Shown piece after piece: positions 31,797 through 43,518 of a stretch of 64,000 bases of DNA. A program made the translations under genes and the position numbers. Positions within the stretch are counted from its first letter, which is position 1. Every line of letters starts with the position of its first letter. The stretch is taken from the NCBI RefSeq assembly GCF_001659605.2, contig NC_035169.2, positions 17,980,263-18,044,262 on the forward strand, in the 5' to 3' direction. Source of the stretch: Manihot esculenta (taxonomy: Eukaryota > Streptophyta > Magnoliopsida > Malpighiales > Euphorbiaceae). The notes beneath the pieces were generated by a model. It did not search any database. It was given only the letters and a program-made list of their open reading frames with translations, and was not told the DNA's origin.

Positions 31797-34097
31797 TGTA
31801 ACGACCCGGAAACCGGTACCCCTCTGTAACGGCCCGAACCATCACTGGCACTAGGATCCAGATCGGCTTAAGGCCGCCGGGACCCGTAGTAAGCCGACTA
31901 TACTCTCTGTGTACCTGATAAATCCCATACATGATATAAAACGACTTAACAATCCTGTAAAACTCTGTAGGCTTAACTACTGCTACTCAGATATGTCAAT
32001 CTGAAAGGGCCCTCAGGGCCTATACCAGGGACTACCATCTCTGTGGTTCAAGGGATTGAAACCCTTTTCATCTGTAACACATCCCATTGGTATCTCATCA
32101 AAGCCATACGTTAAGCCCAACTCACACATTTCTCATCAAGAAACGTAAAACAGGATGCATGTACAAAGGGATTAATCATACATCACACTACAGCAATGAC
32201 ACTAGGGAAAGCACTTAGTCTATCCAGTATATGACTGTACATATCAATATATTACAACTAGTCTTATAATTACATCATGTCCACTATTCTATTACAAACA
32301 TACATTCATGCATATCCTTCCTCTTTACTCTTGCTGACTCTGTCTTCCCATAGCTATCTCAGAACCTGCAAAACTGGGGTTAAGGGAGTGGGATGAGCTA
32401 CTACAGCCCAGTGAGGAGGAACAATAAAACAATTCATTCATTATATGCTTTCATGGAATGCATCACATCACAAACATATCATCAAAAGGATGAACTTGTC
32501 ACCAATAGCCCGCTACATACATAATAGTATGTCCGACTGTGCCAGGGGCGATTAGGCCACACCTGGACTTCTCTTAACTGACTCATATCATAACATGTCC
32601 CACTGTGCCAGGGGCGATTAGGCCATCACCTGGACTTCTCTTTTCTCTGATCTGACAGCCCGGCTGTCTACCTTATAGTACCAGGAGCGACCTGGACTAT
32701 CCAGGAGCGACCTGGTATGGCTATCTCATGCCATATCTCATATGCTCTCATGGTGTCTCAACTGATATCAAGGGCTATGGATCATTCAACATTCATCCAC
32801 ACAAATATCATCTTATGCAATGCAGCATATTCGTGGATTCTAATGCAGCACAACCTAATACATAACATGGCAGTTTATGATGCATGGATCATGCTAGAAT
32901 CGTGTCATTTCTCAAAATAAAATATTCAGTTTAGTTCCACTCACCTGTAGCCTCTGCTTGGCTAACTCTGGGCTAACTAGCTGGACCAATTCTAACTCTG
33001 AAGCAGCTACTACTGCTAAATACCTCGTTTCCTCGGGTCCAACCCTACAATGAAGGACTCAAATGAGGTACCAAACATACTCTATATCACTGATAAACAT
33101 CTCCCCAAAACCCCTCTAAAATACCTCAAAACAAGCATGCAAAACAAGCAAAGGAAAGCTGGACAGGGCACCTTCGGCAGCACCTTCGGCGGCCGAATGT
33201 CTCCTCCAGAGACGAAAGTCAGGCATGTTCGGCGGCCTAACTTGGACTTTCGGCGGCCGAACCTGAGTTCATCCAGAACTCAGTTTCGTGCACAAGGACG
33301 CCTGCCAGTCCCTTCATCACCTGCTCAGCCCTCAATACATGCATTTAACCCCTCTAAAACATGCATAAACACTTGAACAAACATAAAGGAGCTTAAAACA
33401 ACTTAAACTCCAACAAAACAACTAACACAACATATAATCATGCTTTCACCATTAAAACATCAAAACTAACCTAAGCATGCAACTCATGCATACACTTCCA
33501 TAACCTCTTTAAAAAGCTGTTAAAACTCATTAAAACAAACTTAAAGACGTCCCTTACCTCCTGAAATCAGAAGAGGAACAAGCAAACGCAGCAACTCCTC
33601 CTCCAAAGCTTCAAACCCTCACAACTCTTCTTTTCTCTCAAAAACATTCAACTCACTCAAATCACGACCAACCTTCTGCCTAAGCTGATAAAAGCTTGCA
33701 GATGAGTCATGGGAGACGTGGCCTAACCTCTGGTCATGATCTGGAGGTGAACACCTGGCCAAACCACGGACTGAGGAGCATGCACAACTAACCGACCACC
33801 TCAGCTTCGGCTGCCGAAACTGCATGCAAAACCATGCAACTTTCGGGGGCCGAACATCACCTTCGGGGGCCGAACATTGGGCACTTTCGGCGGCCGAACT
33901 TAACCTTCGGGGGCCGAACATGACAGAAACTCCTTTGGCCAATTCTCCACAAAACTTAATTCGTTTTCACTCTAAACCTTTAAAATACTTGAAAATATTT
34001 TAGAAAACCTTTCTCTTACCCTTCTAGAAACCTCTGACATCCTCGAATTCCACCGGACGGTAGAAATTCCGATGTCTTGAATCTGTCGGTTATTACA
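31797..34097 (-). repeat. 5' LTR of element B
   Basis: Near-identical to 25147-27447 (three differences by eye over 2301 bp). In element sense it begins TGTAATAACCGAC and ends CGTTACA beside the primer site. It carries the same palindromes, donor-like sites and minisatellite (32531-32715). Confidence 0.95.
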
Positions 34098-35545
34098 CAC
34101 ATAATCTCAAAGGGAAAATCCCTGTTAGGAGTTTGGATGATGGGGGCTATTACGAGCATCTCCTTGATCAAATCAAAAATTGTCCTGCACTTTTCATCAA
34201 AATCGAAGGTTACCTCCTGCTAAAGTAGTTTGCATAATGGCTGTATCCTTGATGAATCTTCTATAGAATCCTGCATGGCCAAGGAAATAATAAATTTCTC
34301 ATATATTTTTGGGATAAGACAAACTCTTTATTATATCGACTTTAGCTTTGTCAAATTCTATTCCCTTGACAGAAAACAATGTGTCCTAAAATCAAACCTT
34401 GGTTAACCATGAAGTGATATTTTTCATAGTTAAGAACCAGATTTGATTCTAGGCACCTTTTAAGAATCTTCTCTAAATTAGAAATGCATGCATCAAAAGA
34501 GTTACCATACATAGTGAAATCGTTCGTGAAAACTTCAATGATGTTCTCCATATAGTTAGAAAATATGCTCATCAAGCATCAGTGAAAAGTAGCTGGAACA
34601 TTGCATAAGCCGAATGACATTCTTCTAAATGCAAAAATACTAAAGTGACAAGTGAATGTGGTCTTTTTTTAGTCTTCTGGGACAACTAGGATATGTTAAA
34701 ACGCTAAATACCCATCTAAGTAACAGTAGTGTGATTTGCCCGCTGCCCTTTCAAGCATTTGATTAATGAAGGGCAAACAGAAGTGATCTTTCCTGGTTGC
34801 TGCATTTAGTTTCCTATAGTTCATGTATACCCTCCATCCATTTTGTACTAAAGTGGGCATAAGCTCTCCTTCAGTGTTTTGAACAATGGTGATTCCTGTT
34901 TTCTTTGGGACTACATAAATAGGGCTCACCCACTGGCTATTAGAGATTGCGTAAATGACGTAGACATCTAGAAGCTTGACTATCTATTTCTTGGCAACTT
35001 CCACCGTTGGTGGGTTTAACCTTCTATGGGCATCTCGAGCAGGCATGCAGTTCTATTCCATAAGAATTATGTGCATGCATATTGACAGGGATATCCCCTT
35101 TATGTCTGCTATTGTCCACCTTATAGCTTCCTTGTGTCTCTTTAACACTTGTATGAGGCTCTCTTTCTCGTGGTGGCTTAGTTGTTTGACACTATAACAA
35201 GTAGTTTCCTATCAGTCCCTAAATAGACATATGAAAATATGACTTGGCAGAGACTTCGGTTCAAGCTCTGGAGCTTTCTGAACTGATGGTGGCAATTTGG
35301 CATTTGATTTAGGTAAATCATTAGGCAAACCGTCATGGATATGGTCTTTTGTACACTCCAGATTGCATATTGTCTCCCATATTTATACTTCTGCAATGTT
35401 TTCCTGCCCTCTTCATTCCCTAAACTAATGCTTTTGCATAGAACAATGTTGAGCTTGTTATCATGATTTAATTTAAATACCTCTTGATTTAAGCCATCAA
35501 TAACATCTAAATCATATATAAGATTCATACACATCTATTTTTGTT
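34098..35545 (-). pseudogene. Fragment of old Athila-type element D: protease-RT spacer and reverse transcriptase
   Basis: On the minus strand, 35534-35178 reads YDLDVIDGLNQEVF and KLLVIVSNN, matching the protease-RT spacer of element C (54690-55090). Then come ASNSQWVSPIYVVPKKTGIT, NGWRVYMNYRKLNAATRKDH (34929-34770) and IEVFTNDFTMYGNSF (34550-34500). The catalytic motif reads TNDF where C has MDDF, so one catalytic Asp is lost. D ends abruptly in AT-rich DNA at about 35545: gag and the upstream LTR are missing. Confidence 0.88.
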
Positions 35546-36093
35546 CTGATGGTGGTAAAAAATTTTAAAAGAATTTATTAAGTAATTTTTTTATTAATTT
35601 TAATTTTTAAATTTAAAAAAATTAATTAATTAATTTTATCAAAATTATATTAACTAATCTTTTTACATTGAAAGTTTTTAAATTTTTTTATAATATTTAA
35701 TAATTAAAATTATTAGATAAATTAATTAATAAATTTTTTAAAAAATTTTAATATATTTTTTAAATTAAAAAATTAAATAATAATTTTTTTTTATAAATTA
35801 AATAGTTTTTTTTTTTCCTTTTTAAATTTGGTGCACCCATTTCTTTCTTATGGCAAGGAAAAAGAAAAAACTCTGCTTTACTTTATCTGGTCTCTTCTCA
35901 TCTCATCTCATCTCTCTGCGTTACAAATGTTGTTCTCTGGAAGCATCTTCACATGCATCCCACCATCTGTCCATTTCCCCAACTGAATCAACACCCACTG
36001 AAAACCTAATTAATTTTCGTTTCCTACCATCTCCTTCTTTCTTTCACCTTCCCTTTCCTCTCGGCCAAACACTCACAGAAAGAGAAAAAAAAA
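35546..36093 (+). promoter_or_regulatory. Upstream region and probable 5' UTR of the F-box gene
   Basis: AT-rich sequence up to about 35820, with a possible TATA box TATAAATTA at 35792-35800, then a CT-rich stretch (35880-36075) typical of plant 5' UTRs. An upstream ATG at 35850 opens a frame that overlaps the F-box start, so if transcription starts near 35825 this would be an overlapping upstream ORF. Only about 550 bp separate the F-box ATG from element D. Confidence 0.45.
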
Positions 36094-37495
36094 ATGTCCA
36101 AAATCCCTCACGATATCATCAACGACATTCTCCTTCAGCTTCCTGTCAAGGCTCTTCTCCGCTTTCGATGCCTATCCAGACCTCTATGCTCAATAATTGA
36201 TGGCCCCAAATTCATTAACCATCATCTCGCCCATTCACTCCACACCAGATCTCATCTGTCTCTCATCCTCCGAGATTGGAATATCTATACCCTAGATTTC
36301 GATTCCCTCGACGCTGCTGCTGCTGCTTCTGTTGTTGCCTCCGCGGAATCGCTCGACCACCCTTTACATGTGGGCGGCGGGACTGAAATTGTTGGTTCGT
36401 GTAATGGGTTGGTTGCATTGAGAAATTCTGAGCGAGATCTAGCCTTGTATAACCCCTCAACCAGAAAGTTGAAAAGAGTGCCAGTTTCAGAGATTTATCC
36501 GCCTGATAGGTTTTTGAAAACTGGGTATGTGTTTTATGGCTTCGGTTATGATTCTATTAATGAAGATTATAAGCTAGTTAGAATGGTTACTTTTGTTGGG
36601 GATGATGATAGGTGTGAGACTTTTGATCACGATTATGAGGTCAAGATTTATAGTTTGAAGAGGGACTCGTGGAAGAAAATAAAGGGTTTGCCTTATTATC
36701 TTAGATTCCTGCATAAACCATTTTACCAGGTTCTGCATAGGAGAGGATATGGGGTTTTTGCTTCTAATGCTTTGCATTGGGCTCTGCCACACTGGCCGGA
36801 ATTGGGTGTGAAGAATTCCATTATCGCATTTGATATTGTGGCTGAGATGTTCCATCAAGTGCCTCAGCCTGACTATCACAAGGACCAGTTAAATTTTCAG
36901 GTTGATGTTGAGGTCTTGGATGGGACTTTGTGTTTGATGTGTAATTATGAACACGTTTATGTGGATTTATGGGTAATGCGGGAGTATGGAGTAAAGGAAT
37001 CCTGGATCAAGCTTTTCTCATTTCGAGCAACTAAATCCATTAGTTCTTTTATGTTTTTGAGGCCTTTGGCTTATTCAAAAGATGGGGATAAGATGCTATT
37101 AGAAGTGAATGATCAAAAGCTTGTATGGTATGATTTGAATAGGAAAACTGTGAGGACTGTAAAGATTAGGGGCGGTCCGAAGTCTTTTGGTGCAGAAATG
37201 TATGTGGGAAGCCTTGTTCCACTGGGTAATGGTAATGAGGAGGAAGAGAAGAAGCAAGCACTGGAGATGGAAAAGAGAAAGACAAATACCCAGAAAATGT
37301 AAAGTAGCATCAACATATTCCTTTAGTTTTCTTCTCTATCTTCTATTATTTATTCTTTTACTAATTTGCTTTCTATCTTGATTTTTAATTGGATGAGAAG
37401 TAAATGTGTAGGGTGATTTTGCTTATCTATTAATACTGGAGAATGTTGTTCGCAGGAATGATTTCTTATCTGTTGGGTTCAAACTGAAGTTATAA
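36094..37495 (+). CDS. F-box protein of the CPR1/CPR30 type, two coding exons
   Basis: Exon 1 is 36094-37298 and exon 2 is 37456-37495, giving 414 aa. The N-terminus MSKIPHDIINDILLQLPVK is an F-box (residues about 1-45) that would bind a SKP1-like ASK protein in an SCF ubiquitin ligase. A C-terminal F-box-associated domain follows with GSCNGLVAL, YNPSTRKLKRVP, YVFYGFGYDS, YEVKIYSLK, RRGYGVFASNALHWALP and LDGTLCLMCNY. These blocks, their order and the length match Arabidopsis CPR1, which I recall as about 413 aa and which promotes turnover of NLR immune receptors such as SNC1. Unspliced, the frame would stop at 37302; the donor AAAAT|GTAAAG and acceptor TTCGCAG restore an end reading NDFLSVGFKLKL, which resembles the CPR1 C-terminus. 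Orthology versus a CPR1-like paralogue is undecided. It is the only convincing host gene in the window. Confidence 0.92.
37299..37455 (+). other. Short intron near the 3' end of the F-box gene
   Basis: 157 bp, GTAAAG at the donor and TTGTTCGCAG at the acceptor, T-rich inside. Splicing replaces a stop immediately after exon 1 with 12 conserved codons. Retention would give a protein shortened by about 12 residues. Confidence 0.8.
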
Positions 37496-38377
37496 ACAAT
37501 TGAGCAAGCTCAGTGCAGGATGAAAACCAAGTTGAATGGGGTAAACTTGTAAGTATCATAGCACTTTAATAAGATCTGCAATTCAATTTGGTCTTTGACA
37601 CACACACGCACACGCACACACACACGCACACGCACACGCACACGCACACACATATACAGCCAAATGCGTTTTCCCTTCATACTCAGGAAATTATTTTTAA
37701 TTAATTAATTTTTTTTTCCTTCCCCCTTAGGGTTGATGCTGGAGAAGGAACTTGAAGATATGAAGTCTTATGTAGATAGCGGGAAAATGCCTTTCTATAA
37801 TGTCCATCAACCTTTGGTTAGAAGAAATTTTCACAAGGTTAGATATGGTTTTATCGAGGACATGTCTCTGTCCATCGGTCCATAACAAGCATGAATACTG
37901 AATGAACACCTCAGAACTGATGTAAGAAGTTTCTTTTTTTGTTTTTTTCCCTGATACAAAATAAAGTCGGTCCTTAACATGGTTGAAATCTCTGAGCTTA
38001 TTGACCATGGAAAAAATTGATTTTTTTTGGTTTCGTCGAGCAAGATTGGTCATTGACCATTCCCTTGCTGCAAAATTCCATTCCATGTTTTTTTTTTACC
38101 ATAATATATATTTGGCTGAATAATATTTTCTACGTGGAAATTGTAGTCCACTGAAAATATTTTTCAAAAAATAATTTGCTTTTCATCATTTCATTATAAT
38201 ATAAAAAAATAAAGGTGTCAATAGATTTATGTATAGCAGAGTATCTTTTTTCTTTCGCTGAACATAAAATTAAGTGGCGGTTCAAAGCTAAAAAAAAAAA
38301 AAAATGCATAATTAAGACTCCATATATTTATAAAAACAGTTTGGGTATGAGAAAATAGTTTTTTTGTAATATTGCAG

Positions 38378-38380
<3 letters not shown>
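37496..38380 (+). other. Region downstream of the F-box gene, with CA/CG microsatellite
   Basis: Probable 3' UTR and flank. A (CA)n/(CG) simple repeat lies at about 37598-37652. A segment at 37727-38086 has only short frames in the minus direction without recognisable domains. No second gene is supported. Confidence 0.5.

Positions 38381-38426
<46 letters not shown>
38381..38426. repeat. (AT)n microsatellite
   Basis: About 23 uninterrupted AT dinucleotides, followed by AT-rich DNA. Confidence 0.95.
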
Positions 38427-38429
<3 letters not shown>

Positions 38430-41177
38430 CTTGTAATATATAAAATTTGTAATATTATATCGTTTTTAACATAAATTAAAACAGTTTCACATTTAATTTC
38501 TTTATCTATTTTAATTGATTTAATTATTATTTTTGTAATCTCAATAATAATTATATGGAGAATTATTATTTAATTAAAATGTCTTTCAAATTTTAAAATT
38601 TTTAATAATTAGTAATTCTGTTAAGTTTGGTTATTAATTTTAAAAGAAATTTCATTTAAAATGCCTTCATTGAAGGGATTCATTATTTCATATTTTTATT
38701 AAATTAAAAGGTTAATTTATAATTTTTTTCTTGTATAATAGCATTAAAAAATTGAATTATTTAATATTTAAAATTAATGAATAATTAATTAATATTTAAG
38801 AATGTTATAACCTCTTTTTGTAAAATTAATCAAAATAGAAGTGAATAGTGAGTTTTTTATATTATAAAAATTAAATAATAAATTATTTTACTTATATATA
38901 AAATTTAGTATTTTATATTAAATATTTTGTTAAAATTATTAAATTATAATTGATTTCAATTATTTAAAATTTTTTTATCATACTATAATTAGAGTTGTAT
39001 TAAAAGGAAACTGATATGAGATTTTAAATTTAAAAATTTTGATCAAGTCTAAAGCCCATAAATCAAAAGAATTCACATTCAAAATCTTCTCTCTTTTTTA
39101 CATTGAATTTTCTCCTTTGCATTGAATTTACTCAGGCTTGGAAAGCCCAATACAGTAAAAGATCACAGCCAATTCAGAAACTTCGGCCTACCGAACCATT
39201 CAGACACTCACTCCTACGGGCGAAGACTGCACATGTAGCACGCAGGTGGCACCACCACCATTAAACTCGATAAGCGATCACCGACTTCATAGCCTCACCT
39301 ACTTCATAGCCCCACTGGTTATAGGGATGAAATATACCAGAAAGCTCATGCAAGTTGATGAAAATAAATCCATCCCAACCAATACATTCATTGTTCTCAT
39401 CAAAATAGAAACATCACCAGAATATACAAATCTTTCGATCAAAGCAATAAATCCATCACAATCAATACATGCATTGCTCCGATCAAAATAGAAACATTAA
39501 TGGAACATACAAATCTTTGATCACAAATCTTTCGATCAATTAATGGAACATACAAATCTTTGATCACAAATCTTTCGATCAAAGCAAGAAGACAAGAGGG
39601 ATCAAATCAAAGAGAAAGTAGCTACGATTAGTGGAAAGCTGAAATTACAAATTTTTAATCACAAATCTTTCGATCAAAGCAAGAAGACGAGAGGGATCAA
39701 ATCGAAGAGAAAGTAGCTACGATTAGTGGAAAGTAGATTTCAGCGAGCACGATTAATGGAAAGTAGTTTTATGCTAACAAAAAAAATAAAAAAGAAAAAA
39801 GAGAAAGGAATGAAATATAACCCTAGAGATAAAGTGTCTACAGGCTATAAGGCGTCTACGGCCATCAAAAAGAATTGGTCTATGGCCATATTAGTCTCGC
39901 AGAGCTATGGTGCTGCCTTTAGGAACATATACCATGTTCGGTGCGGAGTAATCACCAGCTCTTTGTCATCGACAACACTGACACTCCGAGTAGGCTAAAA
40001 TCAAATATCACAATAAAAAATCGAAACTATTTCAAAACCAGAATAAAATTCAACTCGAACAAAAATCATAACAAACAAATTTTAGAAGGGCGACCTTCAC
40101 TTTCAATGAAGGAGTCCCACAAAGTCTCAGTTTCTCCTCTCTTTCTTTTTGTGTTGTCCCTTTACTTCGAGTTTAATTTTTTTTATTAAACATTAGTAAT
40201 GCATTAGAAAGGTTCATAAAATAAGAATACATTAGATAATAAACATAATCAGCAAACCGAAAATCAAATTAAACTTTTCATTTTTGGCCATACAAAAAAA
40301 AAATCTTGACGGAGAAGAAAAATCTCTGAGCTTTTTGCCCTATCAAAGTAAAGTAAAAAATTATTTTTTATATTTTGGTTTGGAATTTTTTTTTTTAATA
40401 AAGGTGAACCCGCACCAGTGCATTAAAGTTTATTGTTTAGTAACCTTTTATTTTTATTTTTTTCAAATTATACAACTCATTTTTTAGTGCAATAAATAAA
40501 TAATTTTTTTTTTTAAAATTTTTAAACTCAATAACAATTAACTAAGGAACCACATTTTCCCAAAATGTGGTCTCGCAGTCTCACTTCGAGATTGCAGTTT
40601 AAAAAACTGCGGTCTACTGCACTTGTGCAATATTTGTTTATCATATTTTAAAAATGCGGTAATTGTGTGGTACATTATTTTTTAATTTTTTAAAATTATG
40701 TAAACTGTGTTTTTAAAATAATTTAATTTTTAAAAAAAATAAAAATTATTATATTATTTTAACACTGCATAAAAAAAATTTGTTAAATTATTTTTTAATT
40801 TTTTAAAATTATGTGAACGGTGTTTTTTAAATAATCTAATTTGTTTTAAAAAATCAATAATTATTATATTATTTTAACACTAAATAAATTTAAAATTTTT
40901 ATATTTTATTTAATCTTAAATACAAATAATATGTATGAAATTTAATGTTAATGTATAATAGTTATATAATAGTTGTATTATTATTTGCAATATTTTGGAT
41001 TTTATATATTTAAATTATATTTTATTAAAATATTTTAGCAATATAAAATAAAATATTAAAATAGATTTATAAAATAAATTTTAAAAAAATAAAATAATGT
41101 AAATATTTATGAATGGTTAAAAGTAATAAAAATAAAGTAATAAATTTATAAATGATGAAGTTAAGAAATATTGCTAA
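38427..41177. other. AT-rich intergenic DNA with local repeats, no gene supported
   Basis: Mostly A/T-rich. A repeat zone at about 39340-39730 holds two or three copies of an ACAAATCTTTCGATCAA-type unit, with a larger duplicated block ending GAAAGTAGCTACGATTAGTG (near 39600-39640 and 39695-39730). A cluster of three small hairpins sits at 40549-40610. Short frames here (for example 39246-39491, 39726-39998) show no family signature. Confidence 0.6.
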
Positions 41178-41790
41178 GGATAATGTAAATGCCTTCCTGT
41201 ATCGAGTTTTATATGGTCGGCAGTTATCGCTTATACTATCATCTTTGGCAGCAAGATCAATATTACTTGAGGGCATGAGAATGTTAAGGTTAGGAGTCAC
41301 TAATCTCAGATATTGTGTTAAAGTATACTGCGATAGTAAAAAAAAATATATCATCATATGATCTAAAAAAATCATGATCAGATGTAACACTGGAGTAGTG
41401 CGGTTCCAACGTGTACTATACAAAATATCATGATCAGATGTAACATTGAAGTAGTACGGTCCCGACGTGTACTATACAAAATATCGGAAAAAATATTGTG
41501 CTTTTAGAGTGGATAATGTAAATGCCTTCCTGTACCATTGAGTTTTATATGACCAGCAGTTATTGCTTATACTATCATCTTTAGCAGCAAGATCAATATT
41601 ACTTGAGGTCATGAGAATGTTAAGGTTAGGAGCCACTGATCTCGGATGATGTGTTATAGTATACTGCGATATTAAAAATATATCATGTGATCTAAATAAA
41701 TCATGATAAGATGTAACACTAGAGTAGTGCAGTCCCGACGTGTACTATACAAAATATCCAAAAAAATATTGTGCTTCTAGACTGGATAAA
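41178..41790. repeat. Diverged tandem duplication, unit about 330 bp
   Basis: Sequence starting GGATAATGTAAATGCCTTCC near 41178 recurs near 41511, followed in both copies by CAGTTAT..TTATACTATCATCTTT, AGCAAGATCAATATTACTTG and GATGTAACAC..AGTAGTGC. A smaller internal unit (GATCAGATGTAACA...GTACTATACAAAATATC) occurs three times, near 41377, 41430 and 41705. Confidence 0.85.
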
Positions 41791-43518
41791 GGAATATCCA
41801 AAGAATGTATAGCAGATAATGCATTAATGGAGCTGGCATATCGAGTAAAAGCATCAAAAGTAGCACCTCTCAGAATCTGCATCTGATATGGATGATTTTG
41901 AATACTAGCCTGTTAGAAGGACTATTTCATTGAAGTTATTTGGGGTGGTAGCATAAAACTACCAGGTGTCCAGGTAGTATATTATTATCAATTATTTTGT
42001 GGAACGTTTGGTCCTATTAATAACTGTCCAATCTCACCAAACAGTCAATGAGTATGGAATGAAATGGATGCCGAAATTGTAATATTTTCTAGGAGAGTAG
42101 TATGTGTATCAACATTGGCTTCTTGGCGTGAGCTATGTCTACACTATGTTTCCTCAGCGGGTCAACAGACTCTATCAGGGTCATTTGGCGTACGTTGTGC
42201 CTGAGGAGCAAGTTGTGGAGGAGGTATCTTAGTGATTTGTTTCTATTCCTCGATGGCATAAACATAGTTATTGTCTATCATTCAATAAGATCTGTGTTCA
42301 GATTAATAAACTGTCAATTTATCTTATTAATATTCTTGGTACCGTCCTCTTGTATGCATAATATTATTAAACACTGATATTGAAATAAATATAAAATATA
42401 TAAAAATATATTGAATAATAAAATCTTATCATTGTGCAAATAGTTACACCACGAAGCGATAATTATTGACGAGATACTCTCTTGTGCCATTCAAAGTATT
42501 TTGAATAATAATGAAGTTGTGCTACTTCAATCAATCTGTGCCATCTATCTTCTCATATAGCAGTCCAACGCGCATGAATTGTAATTCAATTATTATCAGA
42601 TGACAGTAGTGATGTGATGTGTTATAAAGATTAGCTGGCTGGCGTGATGGATTTGGTATTGGTTAATGCATGCCAAATTGACACAACACTCCATCTAGTT
42701 AATGCCATTCTATCACATGGAAGTATATAAGGGGAACCATGGGTTTCCAAATGTCACGCCTTTACATATAATACAATGGTAATAATGTAAGGATTTCATC
42801 AGAATATGTTTCCATACTATATAAAAAAAATTAAAATAACATAAAAAATGAACAACAATCAATGCACACTTAATATTTTCTATTATACTTATGGATCGCT
42901 ATTTTGTCAAATTTATAATGTATCTTTATCATATATATCACAACTTGAGTGATATGTCGTGCATTACTCCACCTGAAAAGAGATAAAATAAAACTTAATA
43001 ATTTAATGTGAATGTATCATATTATTAAGATAAAATAATGTGATAATAAAAATAAAATACTAACCAACCTCTATATTAAGGTCATGGAAATGACAATATA
43101 CTTCCATTTCACACCGGACATTCCACAATCTTCTCTATTCAGACTCTTGGGCAACGATTGCTTATCCAAAATGTTGTATGTTAGTGGAGTGATATCCTAT
43201 GAAAGTATAATTTGCATCTCCTTTTTGTAAGATAGCATAATACAACAAGTTTTGAAAATGCCTTTAATGTCATATGAGTATGACATTTAGGATCTTCATA
43301 TTTGTCAATCACCTGTCTTTTATCATTGATGTGTAAAATCATCTTTCATTTTTTATTTCCATACGAATATTTGATATTTTTGGATGTCGTTGACCTATTC
43401 TCTAACAAAAATTACCAAATAAAAATTCAAATTAGAAAAATAAATTACATGAACTGATACGAAAAATTATATAGATAAATTATAATATTATATGAACATA
43501 AATTTGATCAACCACGCC
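41791..43518. other. AT-rich DNA beside a Mutator-like transposase relic, no gene supported
   Basis: No recognisable coding domain on either strand. It may be the 3' non-coding part and lost terminus of the Mutator-like element whose transposase relic starts at 43519, but I could not find a terminal inverted repeat. Confidence 0.4.

Larger units (their letters stand above)
25147..34097 (-). mobile_element. Element B: complete, non-autonomous gag-only Tekay-type LTR retrotransposon
   Basis: Minus-strand element with two 2301-bp LTRs, a primer site, a gag ORF, a decayed pol and a polypurine tract. The flanking 5-bp duplication CACAT (25142-25146 and 34098-34102) is perfect. By eye the LTRs differ at three positions only (about 25361/32011, 25927/32587, 27440/34090). 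Internal DNA is 4349 bp, versus 5348 bp in A. Because pol is ruined while the LTRs are almost identical, transposition probably relied on enzymes from a related element. The host site is the RNase H region of D. Confidence 0.95.

Noticed and set aside
36263..36460. Minus-strand frame inside the F-box gene (and similar frames at 36574-36879 and 37113-37316)
   Set aside because: Shadows of a strongly supported coding exon.
39246..39998. Short plus-strand frames in the AT-rich region after the F-box gene
   Set aside because: They overlap a local tandem repeat, lack any family motif and have no splice or promoter context.
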